Shown here in pieces: positions 6,414-11,492 of a DNA stretch of 11,492 bases. Location: assembly GCA_021784375.1 (NCBI GenBank), contig JAJXSV010000056.1, forward strand, positions 1 through 11,492, read 5' to 3'. Every line of letters starts with the position of its first letter. The stretch's first letter is position 1. This DNA is from Actinomycetes bacterium. Lineage in GTDB: Bacteria > Actinomycetota > Actinomycetes > S36-B12 > UBA5976. The translations under genes and the position numbers were made by a program. The notes under the pieces are model-generated. The model saw only the letters and a program-made list of their open reading frames with translations. It did no database searches and had not been told where the DNA came from.

Positions 6414-7364
6414 TCAATTGTCGAGCTGGGCGATGGCCGCGTTGCGCCCGAGTTCGATCATCTCCTTCGAACGGTGGAACTCCATGGTGCCGCAGGCGTC
6501 CACCGGCAGCTCGATGAACATGTCCGCGGGGTAGTTCGCCATCTGGTAGCGCGTGATCATGCGCTGCATCGCCTGCAACGAGAGTTCCATGACGTCGAGC
6601 GTCCGCACGTTGATCGGGCTCTCCGACTCCGCGCGCGCGCGATCGGACGCGTCGGACGCGGCGTTGCGCTCCCACCCCAACCGCGCGCGGATGCGGCTCA
6701 GCATGTCGACGTCGCGAGCGTGTGTGGCGGCGGCCCGCACCGACTCCAACTCGGCATCCGCATGCGAGTGCGGCAACGACGGGGCCGTGGCCCCGCGGGG
6801 CGCGCCGCCGACGGACACCGCCACGATGACGTCCGCCTGGGCCGCCGCCAGCGGGGTCAGCGGCACCAGGTTGAGCAGGCCGCCGTCGGCGAGCACGCGG
6901 CCCTGGTGCACCAGGGGTGTGACGACGCTCGGTATGGCGATGGACGCACGGATGGCAATGTCCAACGGGCCCTGCTGGAACCAATGCTCCTTGCCGGAGA
7001 TGAGATCGGTGGCCACCGCGGTGTAGTCGATCGGCAGTTCCTCGATGGTCACGTTGCCGATGACCTCGCGGATCCTCCCCATGATCTTCTCCGCGTTGAT
7101 CATGCCCGGGGAGCGCAGCGATGGGTCGAGCAGGCGAACGACGTCGCGCTGGGTCAGACCGGAGAGCCAGGCCGAGTACTCGTCAAGCCCGCCGACGGCA
7201 AGCACACCGCCGATCACCGCGCCCATCGAGGTACCGGCGATGGCGGTGACGTGGGCGCCGCGCTTCAGCAGTTCCTCGATCACCCCGATGTGCGCGGCAC
7301 CGCGTGCCCCGCCCCCACCGAGGGCCAGCGCCACGCGCTTGCCCTCGAAGTGGATGCTGCTCAC
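6414..7364 (-). CDS. Patatin-like phospholipase family protein
   Basis: The product is 316 residues, of the bacterial patatin (RssA-like) group. It shows the glycine-rich oxyanion loop GGGGARG (16-22), the nucleophile elbow GTSMG with Ser46, and the Asp of the Ser-Asp dyad in LADGG (Asp160). The fold is complete, so a working acyl hydrolase is expected; the likely substrates are phospholipids or other acyl esters, but specificity cannot be read. No signal peptide or membrane segment is visible, so it is probably cytoplasmic or peripheral. The GTG at 7364 gives VSSIHFEGKRVALALGGGG, the normal short lead-in. An upstream ATG at 7424 would add a 20-residue Arg/Pro-rich tail unlike the family. A TAGGCT box 7 bases before the GTG supports a leaderless start there. 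It diverges from the LacI-family gene across 222 bp. Confidence 0.92.
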   Translation of the reverse strand: MSSIHFEGKRVALALGGGGARGAAHIGVIEELLKRGAHVTAIAGTSMGAVIGGVLAVGGLDEYSAWLSGLTQRDVVRLLDPSLRSPGMINAEKIMGRIREVIGNVTIEELPIDYTAVATDLISGKEHWFQQGPLDIAIRASIAIPSVVTPLVHQGRVLADGGLLNLVPLTPLAAAQADVIVAVSVGGAPRGATAPSLPHSHADAELESVRAAATHARDVDMLSRIRARLGWERNAASDASDRARAESESPINVRTLDVMELSLQAMQRMITRYQMANYPADMFIELPVDACGTMEFHRSKEMIELGRNAAIAQLDN

Positions 7365-7371
7365 GAATTCG

Positions 7372-7377
7372 AGCCTA
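7372..7377 (-). promoter_or_regulatory. Candidate -10 box for leaderless patatin-like gene
   Basis: On the minus strand TAGGCT matches TANNNT and ends 7 bases before the GTG start at 7364, so the transcript would begin at or next to the start codon. There is no Shine-Dalgarno sequence upstream of this GTG, which fits leaderless translation. Confidence 0.5.
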
Positions 7378-7517
7378 CGCCCCGGCCACAGCGCGGGCCG
7401 CGGCCAGCGATCGCGCACGGGCACGACGGCGCGAGCGGTTTGGCGCGGTCGCCTGGGATTGCCACCGAATCAGCATCTGAGGCGCCGAAAGCCTGCCCCA
7501 CCGCGACCATTCACGGG

Positions 7518-7523
7518 TAGCCT
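7518..7523 (+). promoter_or_regulatory. Candidate -10 box for the LacI-family gene
   Basis: TAGCCT matches TANNNT and predicts a transcript start near 7530, about 57 bases before the ATG at 7587. No convincing -35 box is seen. The rest of the 7365-7586 gap shows only GC-rich sequence plus the operator described next. Confidence 0.45.
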
Positions 7524-7524
7524 T

Positions 7525-7536
7525 GAAAGGGCTTTC
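7525..7536 (+). promoter_or_regulatory. Candidate LacI-family operator (autoregulation)
   Basis: GAAAGGGCTTTC has perfect GAAAG/CTTTC arms around a two-base centre. It differs by one base from the common LacI/CcpA-family operator form GAAAGCGCTTTC. It is centred on the transcript start predicted from the TAGCCT box, so binding would block the regulator's own promoter. Confidence 0.6.
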
Positions 7537-7586
7537 GCGTTGTTGGCGCGGAACGGACTTGTCCGCACGAATCGGAGGCGCACTCG

Positions 7587-8606
7587 ATGACCAGACCCCG
7601 GCTGCGTGATGTCGCCAAGGAGGCAGGCGTCAGCATCGGCGCCGCCTCGGATGCGCTGGCCGGGAAGAACCAGATCAGCGAGGAGACCCGGCAACGGGTG
7701 CGCGAGGCCGCGGAGCGCCTCGGATACGTGCCCAATGCGCTGGCCCGGGCCATGAATGCTGGGCACCTCAACGCACTGGGCCTGGTGGTCGGCGCCCTCC
7801 GCCGCCCCGGTGAATACGCGGCCTACCGCGCGTTCTGGTCCGACGTCATCGGCGCCGGGACGCTGGCCGCCACCGACCGCGGTTACGGGCTCATGATCCT
7901 GCCCGGGCTGGAGAGCGAGCCGCTGGCGCACCTGCCCATGGCGGGCATGATTCTCATCGACACCCTGGCCAACGACCCCTTCGTCGACCAGGCCTTCGCG
8001 CTCGGCATCCCGGTCATGACCGACGCCTCCACGCGTGCGAAGAAGGCGGCCATCCACGTCGACATCGACTTCGCGAGCACGGTGGCCACCGTCATGGATC
8101 ACTTCGTCGCGCACGGCAGCCGGAAGCCGGCGTTGCTGCTGCCCGATGTGCAGCGCGGCTACGTGGATGACCTGGAACGCGCGTATCGCCGTTGGTGCAC
8201 CGAGCATGCGCTCGATCCGGTGGTCGCCGACTCGACGATGGAAAGCGACTTCGCATCGGGCCCGATCGAGTGGTTGCTCGACCAGGGCGTGGACGCCGTC
8301 TATGTGACGATGCCGGTCACGGGCGCGCTGCTCGAGGCGGCACAGCGCCGCGGCCTCGATGTCGGCCGGGATCTGCTGATCGCATCCCTGGATGAGGACA
8401 CGGATCGCTCGCTCGCCCAGGCGGACATCACCACGGTCAACTACGCCGTGACCTCGTTCATCGAGGAGATCGTGGCGTCGTTCATCGATGTCATCGAGGG
8501 TCGGGCCGAGCCCGGGAGCTACTCCAGTGCACGTTTCGAACTCTTGGCTCGCGGCTCCACGCTCGGCACCCGACACCGTCGACGCAGCACCGACGTCACC
8601 GCCTGA
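7587..8606 (+). CDS. LacI family transcriptional regulator
   Basis: The product has 339 residues, the family's usual length. Residues 4-50 form the LacI helix-turn-helix (LRDVAKEAGVSIGAASDALAG, then SEETRQRVREAAERLGYVPN), followed by the hinge helix ALARAMNAGHLNALGLVV. The rest is a periplasmic-binding-protein-like sugar-sensing domain. Such proteins bind DNA as dimers and release it, or bind it, on meeting a sugar or sugar phosphate. The ATG at 7587 follows GGAGG (7574-7578) with 8 bases spacing. It converges on the GH13 gene and the sugar permeases, so it probably controls that operon as well as itself through the site at 7525-7536. The matching operon operator would lie upstream of the transporter genes, off the right edge. 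The inducer is unknown; the neighbouring enzyme points to an alpha-glucoside. Confidence 0.93.
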   Translation: MTRPRLRDVAKEAGVSIGAASDALAGKNQISEETRQRVREAAERLGYVPNALARAMNAGHLNALGLVVGALRRPGEYAAYRAFWSDVIGAGTLAATDRGYGLMILPGLESEPLAHLPMAGMILIDTLANDPFVDQAFALGIPVMTDASTRAKKAAIHVDIDFASTVATVMDHFVAHGSRKPALLLPDVQRGYVDDLERAYRRWCTEHALDPVVADSTMESDFASGPIEWLLDQGVDAVYVTMPVTGALLEAAQRRGLDVGRDLLIASLDEDTDRSLAQADITTVNYAVTSFIEEIVASFIDVIEGRAEPGSYSSARFELLARGSTLGTRHRRRSTDVTA

Positions 8607-8612
8607 GTCGCT

Positions 8613-8631
8613 GTCCCGGGTCGGGCGGGAC
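8613..8631 (+). terminator. Hairpin after the LacI-family gene
   Basis: GTCCCG (8613-8618) pairs perfectly with CGGGAC (8626-8631) around a 7-base loop, starting 7 bases after the stop codon. There is no T-tract, so termination here is plausible rather than certain. Confidence 0.35.
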
Positions 8632-8650
8632 CGAGGCCGACCGCACGCCA

Positions 8651-8664
8651 CCCGCACTTGCGGG
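8651..8664. terminator. Short hairpin in the convergent LacI/GH13 gap
   Basis: CCCGC and GCGGG pair around a 4-base loop (ACTT), 24 bases beyond the GH13 stop on its strand. Being symmetric, it could act in both directions between the convergent genes. It lacks a T-tract and could be chance in GC-rich sequence. Confidence 0.3.
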
Positions 8665-8688
8665 ACCCATCACTCACCCGCTGGCCGG

Positions 8689-10380
8689 TTACAGCTGGCG
8701 CAGCCAGGCGGTCGCGTTCGCGGGCAGCATCCGCCCGACCGGCTCGGCACTCGCCAGCAGCAACTCGCCCGTCGGCAGGGAGACGGGCCGGGAACCGAAG
8801 TTCGTCAGGCAGCGCCAGCCGTTGGGGCGCTGGAAGTACAGGACATCGGGTGACGGGGCCTCCAGCCATTGCAGCATCTCGCCCGTCTGCAGGTCCCTGC
8901 GCAGGCGGAGGGCGTGCCTGTAGAACTCCAGCATCGACCCTGCCACGCCGTCCTGTGCCTCCACCGAGAGGTCGCCGAACCATGCCGGCTGCGGCAGGTG
9001 GGCACGGTTCGGGCTGAAACCGTGGGCCTCGCCGTCCCGGGTCCAGGGCAGGGGGACGCGGCAGCCGTCGCGGCCCTTGGAGGCGTTCCCGCTGCGCTCC
9101 CAGATGGGGTCCTGGAGCTGCCTGATGGGGATGGAGGCCACCTCCGGCAGACCCAGTTCCTCACCTTGGTACACATAGAGCGAACCGGGCAGGGCGAGCA
9201 GCAGGGCCACGGCCGCGCGGGCCCGCTCGGTTCCCAGGGTCAGGTCCGCACGCGGTCGCGTACCCCCGGTCAGCAACCAAGCGTTGAGGTCGACGCCGTC
9301 GGGCAGGCCGTAGCGCGAGACGTGTCGCACGACGTCGTGGTTGGACAGCACCCAGGTCGAGGACGCGTTCGTGTCCGCGGCGTTCTCCAGGCTGGCATCG
9401 ATGACGGCACGGAAGCGCTCGGCCTTGAAGGGCTCCTCGAGCAGCTCGAAGTTGAAGGCCTGGTGCAGGGCGTCGGACGCGGTGTACCGATGGCGGCGGC
9501 TCAGGGCCGCGCCCACCTCGCCGACTGCGATGATCGGCGGCTGGTAGGCGTCGAAGACCTGCCGCCACTGGCGGTACACGTCCTGCAGGCCATCGCGATC
9601 GAGCAGTGGATGGCTCCCGTCCGTCGGCAGGTAGCGGGGCGCCAGGGACTCGAGGTGCACATAGGGCTCGGAGACCTGCTTGACCAGGCCGTGCGCGACG
9701 TCGACACGGAACCCGTCGACGCCACGATCAGCCCAGAAGCGGATCGTCTTCAGGAAGTCCGCCCGTACCTCCTCGTGCTCCCAGTTGAGGTCGGGCTGCT
9801 CCGGGGCGAACAGGTGCAGGTACCACTGGCCGTCAGGAACGCGCGTCCAGCAGGAATCGGCCCAATGCGATGGCCAATCATTCGGTGGCAGCTCGCCCTG
9901 CTCACCCTTGCCGTCTCGGAAGATGTAGCGATCGCGCGCCGCCGAGCCCGGGCCCGCCGCGAGCGCCTCCTGGAACCACGGGTGCAGGTTCGAGGAGTGG
10001 TTCGGCACCAGGTCGATGAAGACGCGGAGCCCCCGTCTGTGCAGGATCTCCAGCATCGAATCGAACTGCCGCAGGGTACCCACGTGCGGATCGATGTTGC
10101 GGTAGTCGGCGACGTCGTAGCCGCCGTCGACGAGCGCCGACGGGTAGAAGGGCGTCAGCCACACCGCATCGATGCCGAGGCTGCTCAGGTAGTCCGCTCG
10201 GCTGGAGATGCCGGGCAGGTCACCGATCCCATCCCCGTTGAGGTCCACGAAACTGCGCGGATAGATCTGGTAGACGACGGCCTGCCGCCACCAATCGGAT
10301 GCGTTCTCCGGCCTGGCGGCATCCGGGCGCGGCCCCGCCGGGGCGGGTGTCGCATGGCCAACCGATGCGGTCGATGTCAC
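8689..10380 (-). CDS. GH13 family alpha-glucosidase (alpha-amylase family)
   Basis: The product is 563 residues, a (beta/alpha)8-barrel glycoside hydrolase with no signal peptide, so cytoplasmic. The conserved GH13 regions are present: DLVPNH (123-128), QPDLNW (195-200), GFRVDVAH with nucleophile Asp227, VGEV with acid/base Glu288, and SNHD with Asp349 as the transition-state stabiliser. The opening WWRQAVVYQIYPRSFVDLNGDGIGDLPGI is typical of alpha-glucosidases and oligo-1,6-glucosidases, which cut alpha-linked glucose from the non-reducing end of small oligosaccharides. Linkage preference (1,4 or 1,6, or sucrose) cannot be settled here. The start is GTG at 10380, with GAGGAA (10387-10392 on the complementary strand) six bases before it. 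The first 28 residues are a Pro/Ala-rich lead. It follows the permease gene by 46 bp and is probably the last gene of the sugar-uptake operon. Confidence 0.94.
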   Translation of the reverse strand: MTSTASVGHATPAPAGPRPDAARPENASDWWRQAVVYQIYPRSFVDLNGDGIGDLPGISSRADYLSSLGIDAVWLTPFYPSALVDGGYDVADYRNIDPHVGTLRQFDSMLEILHRRGLRVFIDLVPNHSSNLHPWFQEALAAGPGSAARDRYIFRDGKGEQGELPPNDWPSHWADSCWTRVPDGQWYLHLFAPEQPDLNWEHEEVRADFLKTIRFWADRGVDGFRVDVAHGLVKQVSEPYVHLESLAPRYLPTDGSHPLLDRDGLQDVYRQWRQVFDAYQPPIIAVGEVGAALSRRHRYTASDALHQAFNFELLEEPFKAERFRAVIDASLENAADTNASSTWVLSNHDVVRHVSRYGLPDGVDLNAWLLTGGTRPRADLTLGTERARAAVALLLALPGSLYVYQGEELGLPEVASIPIRQLQDPIWERSGNASKGRDGCRVPLPWTRDGEAHGFSPNRAHLPQPAWFGDLSVEAQDGVAGSMLEFYRHALRLRRDLQTGEMLQWLEAPSPDVLYFQRPNGWRCLTNFGSRPVSLPTGELLLASAEPVGRMLPANATAWLRQL

Positions 10381-10426
10381 TTGGGATTCCTCGTGGGGGG
10401 TGGGTGTGGCGGAGCGGTGCGAGCGA

Positions 10427-11317
10427 TCAGCCCTTGACGGCGGAACCGGCGACGCTCTGGATGAACCAACGCTGGAAGGCGAGGAACACCGCCAGCACCG
10501 GTGCGACCAGCAGTACGCCGAAGGCGAAGATGGGACCCCAATCGGTCGGCGGCTGGTGCCAGAACATCATGATCTCGATGGGCAGGGGGATGCGGTCCTT
10601 CTCGTCGACCATCATGAGGGGGAACAGGAACGATGACCAGGAGGACAGGAAGGTCAGGATCGTGACCGACGCATACACGGGCTTCGACATGGGGACGATG
10701 ATCGCCGCGAAGATGCGCCAGGGACCCGCCCCGTCAACGCGCGCCGACTCCTGGATCTCGCCCGGCAGGCTGATGAAGAAGGTGTAGAAGAGGTAGATGG
10801 AGAAGGCGCTGCCGATGAAGGGCAGGTACTGCACCATGTAGGTGTTCCGGTAGCCGCGCATCAGGTAGAAGAGCGGCACCGCGATGGCCTCGAAGGGCAG
10901 GATCGTGAGCAGGATGACGACCATGAGGAAGGCGTTGCGTCCGCGCCAGCGGAGCCGTGCCAGGGCGTAGGCGGCCATCGAGTTCACGATGAGCCCGCCG
11001 AACACGATGGCGAAGGACACGATGATCGAGGTCAGGTAGAACTGCCACAGGTAGCCCACTGCCGGATCGTTGAACACGTCGAACAGGTGCTTGTAGTTGC
11101 CGAGCGAGGCATGGGTCGGCAGGAAGCCACCGAAGCCGTTGAGCACCTCCGCCGTCGGCTTCAGCGAGCCCACGATGAGGTAGATGATGGGCGACGAGTA
11201 GACGAGCGTGAACACGGCCAGGAAGAGGTAGTGGCCTGCCGTCTTCATGGCGGCGCGTCGCTTCCGCCGGTTGCGTTCGATGTCGGTCTGGGTGAGGGCA
11301 AGCGCTGCGGTGCTCAT
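10427..11317 (-). CDS. Carbohydrate ABC transporter permease (MalG-like)
   Basis: This is a 296-residue inner-membrane permease of the MalG/CUT1 type. About six hydrophobic segments are visible (near residues 29-51, 92-119, 128-150, 160-183, 205-233, 262-285). The cytoplasmic EAA loop that contacts the ATPase lies at about 190-210, read as ESARVDGAGPWRIFAAIIVPM. It would pair with the MalF-like permease to move a sugar delivered by an extracellular binding protein. The ATG at 11317 has AAGGAG six bases upstream, inside the end of the preceding gene. That gene's stop overlaps this start as ATGA, implying translational coupling. No ATPase gene is in the window; actinobacterial CUT1 systems often use a shared MsiK-type ATPase encoded elsewhere, which would explain its absence, but more operon genes may lie beyond the edge. 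Confidence 0.95.
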   Translation of the reverse strand: MSTAALALTQTDIERNRRKRRAAMKTAGHYLFLAVFTLVYSSPIIYLIVGSLKPTAEVLNGFGGFLPTHASLGNYKHLFDVFNDPAVGYLWQFYLTSIIVSFAIVFGGLIVNSMAAYALARLRWRGRNAFLMVVILLTILPFEAIAVPLFYLMRGYRNTYMVQYLPFIGSAFSIYLFYTFFISLPGEIQESARVDGAGPWRIFAAIIVPMSKPVYASVTILTFLSSWSSFLFPLMMVDEKDRIPLPIEIMMFWHQPPTDWGPIFAFGVLLVAPVLAVFLAFQRWFIQSVAGSAVKG

Positions 11318-11492
11318 GCGATCTCCTTGTTCTCCCGTAGCACACGTCGCTGGACGACGGTGATGACGATGATGATGAGGACGAAGACGATGGTGTATGC
11401 AGCGCCCTTGCCAACGTTGCCCTCCTTGTATGCGGAGGTGACGGCCTGGTACATCACGGTGCTGGTGGAGTCCTGCGGCCCACCGCCGGTGA
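11314..11492 (-). CDS. Carbohydrate ABC transporter permease (MalF-like), C-terminal part
   Basis: The frame enters from the right edge and ends in TGA at 11316-11314, overlapping the next gene's ATG by four bases. The 58 or so visible residues read TGGGPQDSTSTVMYQAVTSAY, then a membrane helix (AAYTIVFVLIIIVITVVQ) and a basic tail RRVLRENKEIA. The T-GGP-ST motif before the last helix is typical of MalF/UgpA-type permeases, the partner of the MalG-like protein encoded next. The start, most membrane helices and the EAA loop are off the window, so integrity cannot be judged. Confidence 0.88.
   Translation of the reverse strand, partial: TGGGPQDSTSTVMYQAVTSAYKEGNVGKGAAYTIVFVLIIIVITVVQRRVLRENKEIA

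Noticed and set aside
6474..7520. 348-codon plus-strand frame opposite the patatin-like gene
   Set aside because: The minus-strand product carries the GGGGARG, GTSMG and DGG motifs. The plus frame is His/Arg/Gly-rich without a domain.
7546..7565. CGGAC-TT-GTCCG palindrome-like sequence in the LacI leader
   Set aside because: The two-base loop is too tight for a good RNA hairpin, and nothing links it to a known operator. It is probably chance in GC-rich sequence.
8869..10437. 522-codon open frame antisense to the GH13 gene
   Set aside because: It lies opposite a gene with all GH13 catalytic motifs. Its translation is biased in composition, with no recognisable domain; long antisense frames are expected at this GC content.
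10734..11414. Minus-strand frame beginning with a poly-serine run
   Set aside because: The run comes from repeated ATC/GTC codons of the last MalF-like membrane helix read in another frame, and the rest overlaps the MalG-like gene.

Overview
The window is high-GC DNA (about two thirds G+C by eye) with dense, short-gapped genes, GTG and ATG starts, TANNNT-type -10 boxes placed for leaderless transcripts, and protein families typical of Actinomycetota: an AbiEi/DUF559 fusion, a DUF3048 lipoprotein, and a LacI + GH13 + sugar ABC transporter locus. I infer a high-GC actinobacterium and cannot name the genus. No rRNA, tRNA, CRISPR array or transposase gene is visible. No gene-free stretch exceeds 300 bases; the largest gaps (about 220 bp) are described below.

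Region 1 (1-2755): the 3' end of one pirin gene, a second complete pirin gene, then a gene for an AbiEi-type winged-helix domain fused to a DUF559/Vsr-like endonuclease domain. The gaps here hold five copies of an exactly 43-bp imperfect palindrome (four on +, one on -). One copy lies between the pirins, two lie before the nuclease gene and two follow it. This repeat family is the most unusual thing in the window. An 8-bp tandem array (GCGCCACY x4) follows the last copy.

Region 2 (2756-7364): ordinary chromosomal genes. They are a DinB-family protein (-), ilvD of branched-chain amino acid synthesis (-), a DUF3048 (YerB-like) lipoprotein (+) diverging from ilvD across only 48 bp, and a patatin-like phospholipase (-) convergent with the lipoprotein gene. 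The ilvD/lipoprotein gap carries TACCCTA, a symmetric heptamer that reads as a -10 box on both strands.

Region 3 (7365-11492): a carbohydrate-use locus. A LacI-family regulator (+) with a likely self-operator over its own start site converges on a minus-strand operon running MalF-like permease (partial), MalG-like permease, GH13 alpha-glucosidase. The transporter would import an oligosaccharide, the cytoplasmic GH13 enzyme would hydrolyse it, and the LacI protein would repress the operon until a sugar ligand binds. The solute-binding protein and operon promoter probably lie beyond the right edge.
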